Below, in pieces: positions 17,404 through 25,745 of a stretch of DNA of 64,000 nt. The translations under genes were made by a program, and so were the position numbers. Each line of letters begins with the position of its first letter. Position 1 is the first letter of the stretch. Under the pieces are notes generated by a model. It was not told the DNA's origin. It did not search any database and saw only the letters and a program-made list of their open reading frames with translations. Location of the stretch: assembly GCF_011683955.1 (NCBI RefSeq), contig NZ_JAAQPI010000005.1:248001-312000 (forward strand), in the 5' to 3' direction. The DNA is from Pseudomaricurvus alkylphenolicus. GTDB lineage: Bacteria > Pseudomonadota > Gammaproteobacteria > Pseudomonadales > Cellvibrionaceae.

Positions 17404-17418
17404 TTGATACAATGTCAA
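17404..17418. promoter_or_regulatory. TGACA-N3-TGTCA-type element (site 3), before the TetR gene
   Basis: TTGATACAATGTCAA: 6-bp arms matching at 5 of 6 positions around a 3-bp centre, 57 bp upstream of the TetR start codon. This fits the usual autoregulation of TetR genes. Confidence 0.55.
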
Positions 17419-17518
17419 AATTGTGGGAGTGATTGTCGGCAGTGTACCATAACCGGAAGTTCATAATCCTGGTTCAGGGCACCATGGGCGTTCGATAATG
17501 TCTGCAACGACCGCACGA

Positions 17519-17705
17519 CGTAGGGTGGATTAGAAGCGCTTTGCGCTTCGTAATCCACCGATCCGCCGAAGGTTTAAATTGGCGGCGGCCGTGTACAAAT
17601 CACCTGTTACAGGCACATTCAAGGGTGTTAAAAACCGGGCCGAAGCCAACGAACATCTCCGGCAGAACCGGCGGATTACGGCGCAAGCGCCTAATCCGCC
17701 CTACG
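17519..17705 (+). repeat. MITE/REP-like element with paired hairpins
   Basis: A 187-bp element with terminal inverted repeats CGTAGGGTGGATTAG (17519-17533) and CTAATCCGCCCTACG (17691-17705), one mismatch. Each end also folds on itself: GGTGGATTA/TAATCCACC enclosing GAAGCGC/GCGCTTC (17524-17559), and GGCGGATTA/TAATCCGCC enclosing GGCGC/GCGCC (17670-17700). No coding potential. A wider inverted pair, GTACCATAACCGG (17444-17456) and CCGGTTATGGCAC (17750-17762), brackets it. This fills most of the 450-bp gap between the TetR and YtfJ-like genes. It looks like a non-autonomous mobile repeat; no transposase is in the window. Confidence 0.75.
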
Positions 17706-17797
17706 CATAAACAACGCCGTCAGAGTACCAATCCTGCGAGTTTCTAAGACCGGTTATGGCACAGTGAAGACTTCGCCATTGAAAGAGTGGCCGTGGA

Positions 17798-18376
17798 TCA
17801 GAAGTTGCTAAGCCGTTGTTGGACCAGCTCGATAAAGGTGTTGATTTCTTCTGATGATAATTGACCATTTCTGTGGGCAACGACAATTCCGCGGGCATCC
17901 ACCAAAGTGATACTGGCGCCTTTGTTTGGTAGCCCCCATGCTTTTCGGACACTTGCTTCTTTATCCAGCACGAATTCAGCGTCACTATTGGAACGTTGCA
18001 TATCCTCAATTTGCAGGCGCGCCATTTTTTGCAGAAACGACGAGACGTCCGCTACGTTTAATATCGTTAGGGTGGCAAATCGCTCGTTGTCAAGTTGCAG
18101 GTTGTCCAGTTGCTCGAACAATTCCCTATTGATGGTGTCCACCCCCAGCGCCGCATTGAGGTGATTGACGATACGTAGCTTGTTGGTTAAGTTTCGGGCT
18201 TGCCAGTTCTTGTAGTGTATGTCATTACCTTCCTGAACCAGTTGCTCGGCTGTGGCAATAGTTGCGGGTACCATTTGGCCGCTGACCGGATCGGCGGCAA
18301 CATTGACAGCGGCAAATGCCAAGGTCGTCGCCAGGCTCAGGCGGGTCAGCGACTTTAATGTTTTGGTTAGAGTCAT
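17798..18376 (-). CDS. YtfJ-like periplasmic thioredoxin-fold protein
   Basis: A 192-residue exported protein with a signal peptide (about 1-28, TLAFAAVNVAA). The mature part matches the YtfJ family: YKNWQARNLTNKLRIVNHLN (about 56-75), a central segment with LTILNVADVSSF, and the C-terminal LVDARGIVVAHRNGQLSSEE (about 158-177). No CxxC motif is present, so it is not a thiol oxidoreductase; the family function is unknown. It is 12 bp after the amidohydrolase gene and ends the receptor 2 - amidohydrolase - YtfJ operon. Finding it with a periplasmic enzyme and an outer-membrane receptor suggests a shared periplasmic task. Confidence 0.8.
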   Translation of the reverse strand: MTLTKTLKSLTRLSLATTLAFAAVNVAADPVSGQMVPATIATAEQLVQEGNDIHYKNWQARNLTNKLRIVNHLNAALGVDTINRELFEQLDNLQLDNERFATLTILNVADVSSFLQKMARLQIEDMQRSNSDAEFVLDKEASVRKAWGLPNKGASITLVDARGIVVAHRNGQLSSEEINTFIELVQQRLSNF

Positions 18377-18388
18377 TAAGTGAAATCT

Positions 18389-19546
18389 CTATGACAGCCG
18401 AAACAGTTTTTCAGCATTGAGGTGGTAGATCTTTTCTTTGTCCGCGGTGCTGATCGGTGCGGCGTCCATCATACGAACGGGTTCTTCGGCTTCTTCGGCG
18501 GGGTAATCCACCGCAAAGAGGATGCGGTCAGGGCCTACGACGCTGTGTGACAGCATGAGTGGGTGTTCGTAGTTCATTCCGCTGGTGGTGATATAGAAGT
18601 TGTCCAGGAAGTATTCGCTCGGTTTTTTGTGTAGTGACCGCTGTGGCGGTTGCAGGCTGTGGAACAGCGCCATTTTGTGGTCGATGCGAGGCAACCAGAA
18701 GGGGATGCCTTCGCCCATATGGCCCAGGACTATTTTCAGTTTTGGGAATTCTTCAAAAACGCCGCCGAGTATCAAACGCAGAGCGTGGAGGCTGGTATCT
18801 ATGTTAAAGCCAAAGGCGGCGGCTTCCAGGCCAAAGTATTTCTGAAAGGGTTTGACCATATCGGGCGCAGGTGTACGGGGATGGATGTAAATTGGTACGT
18901 CCAGCTGTTGTGCTTTTTCCAGGATTACCCAGTATTTTTCCTCATCCAGAAATTCGCCTTTGGTATGGGAGTTGATCATCAGGCCTTTCATGCCGAGTTT
19001 GGTTACGGCGCGTTCCAGTTCCTTTGCGGCACCTGAAGGGTCTTGAGGCGCGACGGTGGCCAGTCCGGCAAAACGGTCCGGATGGCGTTGTACCGCACTG
19101 GCCAGCTGTTCGTTAACGGTCTGGGCAAGATCACTTCCCTGGCGGGCATCGTAAACCTGCACGCCGGGAGACATTAGCGACAGCAGTTGCATATCGATGC
19201 CGTCGCGGTCCATCGCGGCCAGGCGCAGCTCGCCGATATCCATCATCCGTTCCATGTTACCTTCTGCGCCTTTGGCGGCCAGGCTCTTCATGGTGGTGCC
19301 GAAGAATTGGGTAAAACCCGGTTCGTCGGCGGGCTTTTGAGCCAGTAACTTTTGCTGGGCGAATGCCAGTTCGGGGGTGATAAAAAATTCTTCAACGGTA
19401 ATGCGTTTGAAGGTTTTGCCGCCGGCGACGGAGCCCGCTTCGCGCCTGGCCTGACCCGCTAGCGGACTGTGACTGAGTGTGGTCGCACCGAGTAGGGCTG
19501 AGGTGGAGAGTGCTCCCTTGATCAGTGTTCGCCGGTTAATGCTCAT
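18389..19546 (-). CDS. Tat-exported amidohydrolase (gamma-resorcylate decarboxylase-like)
   Basis: A 385-residue amidohydrolase-2 family protein. The N-terminus NRRTLIKGALSTSALLGATT is a twin-arginine signal peptide, placing it in the periplasm. The fold resembles ACMSD/gamma-resorcylate decarboxylase: IYIHPRTPAP (metal-ligand His), LGHMGEGIPFWLPRID (catalytic His and Arg) and FAVDYPAEE (metal Asp). The N-terminal metal motif, usually E-x-H in resorcylate decarboxylases, reads EEFF here, so the histidine is missing. Metal binding or activity may therefore differ. The gene lies 41 bp after TonB receptor 2 on the same strand; import of an aromatic acid or a related ring compound followed by periplasmic conversion is a reasonable guess. 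Confidence 0.85.
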   Translation of the reverse strand: MSINRRTLIKGALSTSALLGATTLSHSPLAGQARREAGSVAGGKTFKRITVEEFFITPELAFAQQKLLAQKPADEPGFTQFFGTTMKSLAAKGAEGNMERMMDIGELRLAAMDRDGIDMQLLSLMSPGVQVYDARQGSDLAQTVNEQLASAVQRHPDRFAGLATVAPQDPSGAAKELERAVTKLGMKGLMINSHTKGEFLDEEKYWVILEKAQQLDVPIYIHPRTPAPDMVKPFQKYFGLEAAAFGFNIDTSLHALRLILGGVFEEFPKLKIVLGHMGEGIPFWLPRIDHKMALFHSLQPPQRSLHKKPSEYFLDNFYITTSGMNYEHPLMLSHSVVGPDRILFAVDYPAEEAEEPVRMMDAAPISTADKEKIYHLNAEKLFRLS

Positions 19547-19587
19547 AGATAAGTGCTCCAGTATTGTCTATGCGAATTGGTGGTTAT

Positions 19588-21843
19588 TTAGAAAGTGTAG
19601 GTCAATTCCAGCCCGTAGCGGCGTGGTGTGGCCCAGCTTTGTCGGCCGCCGCCGCCGATTACATCGGGGAAAATAGCTACATTGTTAAGGTAGTCCTCGT
19701 CACCGCAGTTATTGCAGAAGGCTCTGATGCGGGTTTTACCGTCGGCAAGATCCCACCACGCGGCCAGGTTGATAACGCCATAGCTTTCCTGCAGGGCATC
19801 CGGGGAGTTGTCGAAGTCGAAGTAGTAGTCGTCTTTCCAGGCGTAGTTACCTTGAAAAGAGAGTTCGCCACCGGATTCGAGAGAGAGGGTGTAGTTAAAA
19901 CCGACGCTGACGGCATGTTCAGGTGCGTAGGCCATTTTGTTGCCTGCCCGATCACCGTCGATGGAGTCAAACTCATCGAACTCTGCATCCTGAAAGGTAT
20001 AGCTGAAGTTTACCGTTAAACCCGGGGCCAGCAGCGCGATCACATCGGCTTCAAAGCCGTTCATGGTGCTTTCGCCGGCGTTTTGAGTGAGTCCGGTCGG
20101 GGAGCCATTGATTGCGATAATGGATTGAACTTGCTGGTCTTCGTAGTTGTATCGATACAGTGCTGCGTTGAATTGCAGGCGTTGGTGCCACCATTGTGAT
20201 TTGAGTCCGACTTCCAGCATGGTCAGGGTTTCTTCATCAAAACTCTGACGGGCAGCTTCGGGAGTGGTGACCTGAAATTGTACGCCACCACTTTTAAAGC
20301 CGGTGGCGTAGGAAGCGTAGACCATGACGTCATCGGCCAGCTGGTAGTCCAGTGTGATTTTGGGGTCGGTTGATGAATAGTTGAGGGTATCTCCGACGCT
20401 AAAGGGTATCTCCAGTGGTGGAAACAGTGGGGTATTGGTAATGCCGCCGTAGGTGTATTCCTTTTCGTCGTCTGTGTAACGCAATCCCAGGGTGAGACTC
20501 AGATCCGGCGTTATGGCGTAGGTGGCCTGGCCGTAGATAGCGTAGCTCTGGGTTTCGATTTCCACATCACTGCCACTGGCGTTGTATTCCAGACCGGGGA
20601 AGCTCAGTAAACCGCCCGAAAAAATCGGCGCCAGTGAGGGGGCAAGGCGACTGTCGGGGCCAAACGGAAGAACGTCTATGCGGCTGGCGTCGTCACTAAA
20701 GTAGTAGATACCTGTGACCCATTGCAGACGGTCGTCGAAGGTAAAAGCGCCGCCCTCGACGGAGTTGAACCGAAATTCCTGACTGTATTGGGTGGAGGCT
20801 TGTTCGATACTGTGGTTCCAGATGTCCAGTACGGTGGCGTCCAGGTCTCGACTTTCTTGGTAGTCTTCGTCACTGCGGCTGGTGATGGAGGTGAAGTCGA
20901 CGGTTTCTCCCATCCATTTGACTTTGAGGGCCAGCAAGTTGCTGTCGCGTTCGAGAAAACCGGGGTCGGTAAAGGCGTTGCTGTAGCGGTTTTTTTGGTT
21001 GTCGGCAACCGCGGCGGCGACGCTACCGTTCATGATTAGCATGGGTGACGCCGCGGTAATGCCGGAGGCTGCTTGCAGGGGTTCAGCCAATTGGGCATCG
21101 GAATCCACTTGGTTGACTTCAGCGGTAAAACTGACTTCAAGGTTGTTGGGTGTGGCCAGCAGTGTCAGGCGAGCGCTTTGATTGTGGTTGTTGTCATCTT
21201 TACCGCTAACCGTGTCTTTGTAGATACCGTCGGCATCAGTGGTGGCGAGGCTCAGGCGCGCGAGCAGTTTTTCTTCCAGCAATGCACCGGAGAAGGAGCC
21301 GCTGGCGAGGTAGTAGCCGTCATTGCCGATGGCGCCTTTGAGTTTGCCTTCGAATTCGTTAGCTGGCTTGCGGGTGATCATGTTGATGGCACCACCGATG
21401 GTGTTACGGCCGTAGAGGGTGCCTTGTGGGCCTTTAAGAACTTCGACGCGTTCGAGGTCGAGGATACCGGTCAGGGTGTTGCTGAAGCGGGCGTTGTAGA
21501 TTTCGTCGACGAAGACGCCGATGGAGCCGTCGGTGCCTATGTCGAATTTGCGCGTGCCGATACCACGGATAAAGACGTAGGGGCGGGCGAGACTTTCGCC
21601 GCCGACGGCGACGCTGGGCATCGCGTGCTGGAGTTGGTCAATGTCACCCCAGCCGGCGTTTTCAATGTCTTCGGCACCGAAGGCCGAAATCGAGGAGGGG
21701 ACTTCCTGCAAGCTTTCGGCGCGTTTTTGCGCGGTAACGATTACTTCTTCCAGGGCAAAGGATGTCTGTTCCTGGGTCAAGCCCGTCGTTGGCAGTGTTA
21801 TCGCCAGGGCAGCCGCCAGGGGCATGAGTTGTGGCTTACGCAT
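19588..21843 (-). CDS. TonB-dependent receptor 2
   Basis: A 751-residue outer-membrane receptor. It has a signal peptide (about 1-23, ending near TTGLT), TonB box EEVIVTAQKRAESLQEV (about 32-48), plug with VEVLKGPQGTLYGRNTIGGA, and a barrel closing with RYGLELTYTF. GGAGAG precedes the ATG at good spacing. It heads an operon with the Tat amidohydrolase and the YtfJ-like protein. A TGACTATATGTCA element lies 57 bp upstream. An unusual CNNCGDED motif in a late strand (near residue 715) offers two close cysteines, rare in such barrels. Substrate is unknown; the operon context favours an organic, probably aromatic compound. Confidence 0.93.
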   Translation of the reverse strand: MRKPQLMPLAAALAITLPTTGLTQEQTSFALEEVIVTAQKRAESLQEVPSSISAFGAEDIENAGWGDIDQLQHAMPSVAVGGESLARPYVFIRGIGTRKFDIGTDGSIGVFVDEIYNARFSNTLTGILDLERVEVLKGPQGTLYGRNTIGGAINMITRKPANEFEGKLKGAIGNDGYYLASGSFSGALLEEKLLARLSLATTDADGIYKDTVSGKDDNNHNQSARLTLLATPNNLEVSFTAEVNQVDSDAQLAEPLQAASGITAASPMLIMNGSVAAAVADNQKNRYSNAFTDPGFLERDSNLLALKVKWMGETVDFTSITSRSDEDYQESRDLDATVLDIWNHSIEQASTQYSQEFRFNSVEGGAFTFDDRLQWVTGIYYFSDDASRIDVLPFGPDSRLAPSLAPIFSGGLLSFPGLEYNASGSDVEIETQSYAIYGQATYAITPDLSLTLGLRYTDDEKEYTYGGITNTPLFPPLEIPFSVGDTLNYSSTDPKITLDYQLADDVMVYASYATGFKSGGVQFQVTTPEAARQSFDEETLTMLEVGLKSQWWHQRLQFNAALYRYNYEDQQVQSIIAINGSPTGLTQNAGESTMNGFEADVIALLAPGLTVNFSYTFQDAEFDEFDSIDGDRAGNKMAYAPEHAVSVGFNYTLSLESGGELSFQGNYAWKDDYYFDFDNSPDALQESYGVINLAAWWDLADGKTRIRAFCNNCGDEDYLNNVAIFPDVIGGGGRQSWATPRRYGLELTYTF

Positions 21844-21899
21844 TGGTCTCTCCTAAAAACGCCGGTTTTTATGTCTATTAGTGATAATCAATATAATAA

Positions 21900-21912
21900 T
21901 GACTATATGTCA
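21900..21912. promoter_or_regulatory. TGACA-N3-TGTCA-type element (site 4), before TonB receptor 2
   Basis: TGACTATATGTCA matches the site-2 palindrome TGACAATATGTCA at 12 of 13 positions. It sits in an AT-rich promoter-like region upstream of the receptor 2 operon. Confidence 0.55.
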
Positions 21913-22186
21913 GAACTGATATTGAATTCATTTTAAGTGGTTGTCAATAGTTTGTGTTTTTGCTGCGTTAGTTGGAGGGGAGTCAATTGATGGAATTAGG
22001 GTTATATGGAGGGGCCTGAGGAGCCCTGCCTCAAGCGAAAGCCGGGGGTTCCGCTGAATCCGTGGTTGGTTTAGTTTGGTACCTTATTCGACAGGTTTTT
22101 TGTCAGACTTTGACTGGATCAAGGTGATGAGCTGATTACCAGGAGGGGGCGCAGGGGCCGCGAGAGATTGGAATACTTGATAAGCG
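21913..22186. other. Intergenic stretch with no gene seen
   Basis: Between the receptor 2 promoter and the peroxiredoxin terminator I see no coding frame with a credible start or family resemblance. The stretch GGGGCCTGAGGAGCCCT (22013-22029) can form a weak stem. Nothing else stands out. Confidence 0.5.
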
Positions 22187-22216
22187 TTAAAACAGGCTCC
22201 CGTCCAGGCGGGAGCC
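22186..22216 (-). terminator. Intrinsic terminator after the peroxiredoxin gene
   Basis: Stem GGCTCCCG (22195-22202) with CGGGAGCC (22209-22216), 6-base loop. Read on the reverse strand, the stem is followed by TGTTTTAACG, a short T-run. It lies 15 bp past the peroxiredoxin stop. Confidence 0.7.
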
Positions 22217-22231
22217 TCGGGAAATGGCAAA

Positions 22232-22891
22232 TTAACCCGGCTGTTTAACCTTGCGAAGATAGGGCTTAACGGTTTCCCAGCCTTCGGGAAACATACCTTT
22301 GGCCTCCTCATTGCTTACCGCAGGTACAATAATCACGTCTTCTCCCTGCTGCCAGTTTACAGGTGTGGCCACTTTGTGAGCCGCCGTCAGTTGCATGGAG
22401 TCAATGACCCGCAGGATTTCGTCAAAGTTGCGCCCCGTGGTCATGGGGTAGGTGATCATCAGTTTGATGTTTTTATCCGGGCCAACGACGAAGACGGAGC
22501 GTACGGTGGCGTTGGTCAGTGCGGTGCGGCCTTCGGCAGTACCGGTCTCATCGGCCGGAAACATGTTGTAGAGCTTGGCGACATTGAGGTCGGTGTCGGC
22601 GATAACGGGGTAGTTAATCGTTGAACCCCCGACTTCTTCGACGTCCTGCAGCCATTTTTCGTGATCCTCCACGGGATCGATACTAAGGCCGATGATTTTG
22701 GTGTTGCGTTTTTCAAATTCAGGCTGGATTTTTGCCATATAGCCCAGTTCGGTGGTACAGACCGGGGTGAAGTCCTTGGGGTGGGAGAAGAGGACGGCCC
22801 AGCCGTTGCCGATCCATTCGTGAAAATCGATGTTTCCCTGAGTCGTCTGTGCCTGGAAGTTCGGTGCTTGATCGTTGATACGCAGTGACAT
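22232..22891 (-). CDS. 1-Cys peroxiredoxin (Prx6 type)
   Basis: A 219-residue peroxiredoxin that reduces hydrogen peroxide and organic hydroperoxides in the cytoplasm. The active-site motif HPKDFTPVCTTELGYM (about 37-52) contains the peroxidatic cysteine within PVCTTE, the Prx6 signature. The long C-terminal arm with TTGRNFDEILRVIDSMQL (about 150-167) and WQQGEDVIIVP (about 179-189) is also Prx6-specific. GGAGG sits before the ATG at 22891. It lies downstream of a YghU-type GST gene on the same strand, separated by 130 bp. The GST could plausibly help recycle a glutathionylated 1-Cys enzyme, an inference from family biology. Confidence 0.93.
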   Translation of the reverse strand: MSLRINDQAPNFQAQTTQGNIDFHEWIGNGWAVLFSHPKDFTPVCTTELGYMAKIQPEFEKRNTKIIGLSIDPVEDHEKWLQDVEEVGGSTINYPVIADTDLNVAKLYNMFPADETGTAEGRTALTNATVRSVFVVGPDKNIKLMITYPMTTGRNFDEILRVIDSMQLTAAHKVATPVNWQQGEDVIIVPAVSNEEAKGMFPEGWETVKPYLRKVKQPG

Positions 22892-23021
22892 GGTGGCCTC
22901 CGTGAATTGATGTGCGATGCGCTCTTTAAATCTAGCAGGCTTTTGGGGCGGCGAGATGTCAGCGGCGCCAACAATTCACGGAGTTGAAATCGCCCCTGGG
23001 TTACAGGGGGTTTCTTAAGCG

Positions 23022-23864
23022 TTAGTCCAAGTCGCTGGCGTCGTGGCGTTCTTTGACCTGCAGTTCTTCGGGGCCCCAGACGCGGTTGACCCGGCGACCG
23101 CGTTTAACTGCGGGGCGCTCGTGAATTTCACTGGCCCAGCGTTTTACGTGTTCGTAGGAGTTTACGTCCAGGAATTCCTGGGCCTCGTAAATATTGCCTA
23201 CAACCAGGATGCCGTACCAGGGATAGGTGGCCATGTCGGCGATGGTGTACTCGTCACCGCTAAGGTAAGGTCTTTCAGCCAGGTTTCTGTTCAGCACGTC
23301 TAACTGGCGTTTGACTTCCATGGCGTAGCGGTTGATGGGGTATTCGTATTTTTCGGGCGCGTAGGCATAGAAGTGGCCGAAACCGCCGCCCAGGAAGGGG
23401 GCACTGCCCATTTGCCAGAACAGCCAGGATAGACACTCAGCGCGCGCTGCCGCTTCGTTGGGTAGGAATTCACCAAATTTCTCTGCCAGATGCATGAGGA
23501 TGGCGCCGGATTCGAACACGCGAACGGGTGTTTCTCCACTGCGATCCACCAGGGCGGGGATTTTCGAGTTGGGGTTGATTTCAACAAAGCCACTGCCGAA
23601 TTGGTCACCTTCACCAATGTCGATCAGGTAAGCGTCGTATTCTGCGCCGCGGTGGCCCAGGGCCAGCAGTTCTTCCAGCATAATGGTGACTTTGACGCCG
23701 TTGGGCGTGGCCAGCGAATGCAGTTGAAACGGGTGTTTGCCCACGGGTAGTTCGTGAGTATGGGTTGCTCCGGAGATGGGGCGGTTGATGTTGGCAAAAC
23801 GTCCGCCGCTGGCGTGGTCCCAGGTCCAGACGCGGGGTGGGGTGTATCCGTTGGTATCACTCAT
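23022..23864 (-). CDS. yghU: YghU-type glutathione transferase (disulfide-bond reductase)
   Basis: A 280-residue nu-class GST like E. coli YghU, which has glutathione-disulfide and peroxide reductase activity. It begins with the family N-tail (PPRVWTWDHASGGRFANINR, about 9-28). The thioredoxin-like domain follows, with FQLHSLATPNGVKVTIMLEE (about 47-66), where the TPN segment replaces the usual Ser/Cys motif. Then come NPNSKIPALVD, ESGAILMHLAEK, the helical domain WLFWQMGSAPFLGGGFGHFY and DEYTIADMATYPW. AAGGA precedes the ATG. It is 31 bp after the acyltransferase gene's end and ahead of the peroxiredoxin, suggesting an oxidative-stress group. Confidence 0.92.
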   Translation of the reverse strand: MSDTNGYTPPRVWTWDHASGGRFANINRPISGATHTHELPVGKHPFQLHSLATPNGVKVTIMLEELLALGHRGAEYDAYLIDIGEGDQFGSGFVEINPNSKIPALVDRSGETPVRVFESGAILMHLAEKFGEFLPNEAAARAECLSWLFWQMGSAPFLGGGFGHFYAYAPEKYEYPINRYAMEVKRQLDVLNRNLAERPYLSGDEYTIADMATYPWYGILVVGNIYEAQEFLDVNSYEHVKRWASEIHERPAVKRGRRVNRVWGPEELQVKERHDASDLD

Positions 23865-23895
23865 GGCAGTTCCTTGGGTGTGTTGCGGCGAGGGG

Positions 23896-24771
23896 TTAGA
23901 TTCTCAGCAGGCGACGCCAGAGGGCATCGCCCGAGCGGTTCTGCTCGCGCAGTACCAGCAGCTCGCCAATCATGGTCTCAATGGAATGGGCAACCTTGCT
24001 GCGGGTTGCGCGCATTTTCTGTGGGCTCAGTTTTTGATCTTTGAGGTTCGAAAGATCAATGGCATCGCCAAACTTGATGTAGCAGTGTTGAGGTTTTGGC
24101 AGCCAGGATCCGAGTGCCCCGGAAGGGACCGGCGGCAGCATATCAGTACGGGTATCCTGGTTGAGCAGACCCATCTGGGTCATTAGCCGACCTATTGGGG
24201 TATTGGGAAGATCTTCGCCTTCAAGCAGGTGCCCGTAGAATTCATCCGGCCCTACCAGAGCGGTGGGAACAATGGTGTAGCCATGTTTGGCCGCCAGTTT
24301 GACGAAGCCGTAACGTTGCTTCCACTGCAATGTGTATTTTTGCGCAGCGGTTTTGGTGGCTTCGTGAGCTCCGCCAGGAAAGACCAGAATGTCGCTGCCG
24401 TTCTCCATCAATGCGCTGCACACTGTTGGGTCGCCGATCACGGCTCCCTGGCCGAGTAGGAAGTCTTCGCTGAAACGATTCCAAAGAAATTTGTCTCCCA
24501 TGGCGCGCAAAAAGCGGCCGTGTTCCATATAGAGCTTGGGGCCAAGAATCATGCCGTCGAGGGCGAACAGGGAGTGGTTGCCAATAAACAGACAGGGTCG
24601 GTTGGGAATTTTGTCGGCGTCGATCAGAGTGGTCTGAAAGATCCAGTCCAGCGCCTGGAATACTCGTCGAAATCGGGAAAATGCTGGATAAGAGACCCGC
24701 AGTGCCTTTTCAATGTGCCGCTCTATACCGGCTTGGTCGTAGGGTAGGTTGTGTTTGCTGGTGATGTCCAT
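23896..24771 (-). CDS. Lysophospholipid/diacylglycerol acyltransferase-like protein
   Basis: A 291-residue protein (297 if the ATG at 24789 is used) of the LPLAT/DGAT-like acyltransferase superfamily. The catalytic motif NHSLFALDG (NHx4D) lies at about 65-73, and the phosphate-binding block VFPGGAHEATK at about 130-140. The family transfers acyl chains to glycerolipids at the membrane surface; the substrate here is not certain, and DGAT2-type relatives share this architecture. I favour the ATG at 24771, which has AAGGA at better spacing. It follows the SDR/VOC group with a strong hairpin in between, so it is probably transcribed separately. Confidence 0.82.
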   Translation of the reverse strand: MDITSKHNLPYDQAGIERHIEKALRVSYPAFSRFRRVFQALDWIFQTTLIDADKIPNRPCLFIGNHSLFALDGMILGPKLYMEHGRFLRAMGDKFLWNRFSEDFLLGQGAVIGDPTVCSALMENGSDILVFPGGAHEATKTAAQKYTLQWKQRYGFVKLAAKHGYTIVPTALVGPDEFYGHLLEGEDLPNTPIGRLMTQMGLLNQDTRTDMLPPVPSGALGSWLPKPQHCYIKFGDAIDLSNLKDQKLSPQKMRATRSKVAHSIETMIGELLVLREQNRSGDALWRRLLRI

Positions 24772-24869
24772 ACTGCTTCCTTGGCTCATTTCCTCGTGGC
24801 GTGGTTTTCAGGCGCCAGCGCAGAAGCAATATAGCCTATTTGTATGGATGCGTCGCGGGTTAACGACCG

Positions 24870-24899
24870 GGCGAGCGTGACGGTCCAGTCACGCTCGCC
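24870..24899 (-). terminator. GC-rich hairpin after the SDR gene
   Basis: A 12-bp perfect stem (GGCGAGCGTGAC 24870-24881 with GTCACGCTCGCC 24888-24899) and 6-base loop, just past the reverse-strand SDR stop. No clear T-run follows in the reverse direction, so it may be a weak terminator or an mRNA-stabilising stem. Confidence 0.55.
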
Positions 24900-24925
24900 T
24901 GTAGATCAGAGGAGTGTATTTGTTA

Positions 24926-25705
24926 TCAGTGACCGCCCGGTGCTCCGTTGCTGCCGGTGACCAACTGCAGCAATGCACCGGAATATCCACTGTGCATTCC
25001 ACCATCCACGCTGATCGCCTGACCGGTGATATAGCGACTGGCGTCGGAGCCCAGGAACAAAAACACAGGCGCAATATCCTCGGCGGGATCGGCGTGTCGA
25101 GCCAATGCTGTCAACATTTGGGTTGTCCGGCGCTCTTCGGGGCTGTTGCCCAGCGCTGTATCCACATATCCCGGGCAGACACTGTTGACCCGAATGCCCC
25201 GCTGACCCAATTCCATCGCAGCCATGGAAACCATACTGTTCACGGCGGCTTTGGCCGCGGAATAAACACCACTGCCCGGCATGCTGAGCTTACTGGCCAT
25301 CGAAGAGGTGGCAATAATGGCGCCGCCATCGTTCAGATGTTCTGGGGCGTACTTCAAGCCGTAGAGTACACCCCACTGGTTAATACTGGTGATCTTCTCA
25401 ATAAGGGCTTGGTCGGTTTGTTCAAAGGTTGGGCCGATGTCGCCGACACCGGCGTTAAGCACCACAATATCCAGCTTGCCGTTCAGTGCATCTTCTGCGC
25501 CGGCGAGGGCGTTGGCCACGCTGGTTTCGTCGGCGACATTACAGGGTAGATAGTGGGCGCCGATTTGGTCGGCGATTGCGGTAGCGTCGACAATATCGGC
25601 AATGACTACCCGGGCGCCGTTTGCAATGAAGAGTTCCGCTATGGCGCGCCCAATGCCAGATGATCCTCCGGTAATAAATGCCTTTTTGTTTTCTAAGTCA
25701 AACAT
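24926..25705 (-). CDS. Short-chain dehydrogenase/reductase
   Basis: A 259-residue classical SDR. It has the dinucleotide-binding TGxxxGIG (ITGGSSGIGRAIAELF, 11-26), NNAG-equivalent LNAGVGD (about 83-89), the catalytic serine in ATSSMASK, the YSAAK pair (about 147-151) and a C-terminal GQAISVDGGM. An aspartate ending strand 2 (VVIADIVD) favours NAD over NADP. It follows the two VOC-protein genes on the same strand with a 40-bp gap and is probably co-transcribed with them. Together they look like part of a ring-compound pathway. The substrate is unknown. Confidence 0.92.
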   Translation of the reverse strand: MFDLENKKAFITGGSSGIGRAIAELFIANGARVVIADIVDATAIADQIGAHYLPCNVADETSVANALAGAEDALNGKLDIVVLNAGVGDIGPTFEQTDQALIEKITSINQWGVLYGLKYAPEHLNDGGAIIATSSMASKLSMPGSGVYSAAKAAVNSMVSMAAMELGQRGIRVNSVCPGYVDTALGNSPEERRTTQMLTALARHADPAEDIAPVFLFLGSDASRYITGQAISVDGGMHSGYSGALLQLVTGSNGAPGGH

Positions 25706-25745
25706 CGTTGGGTATCCTGCTCAGTGTTGAAGGTGGTATCCGATC

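Noticed and set aside
21073-21936. 287-residue open frame antisense to TonB receptor 2
   Set aside because: It is the shadow of the receptor's reading frame: low-complexity valine/glycine/phenylalanine-rich translation, no motif, no ribosome site.
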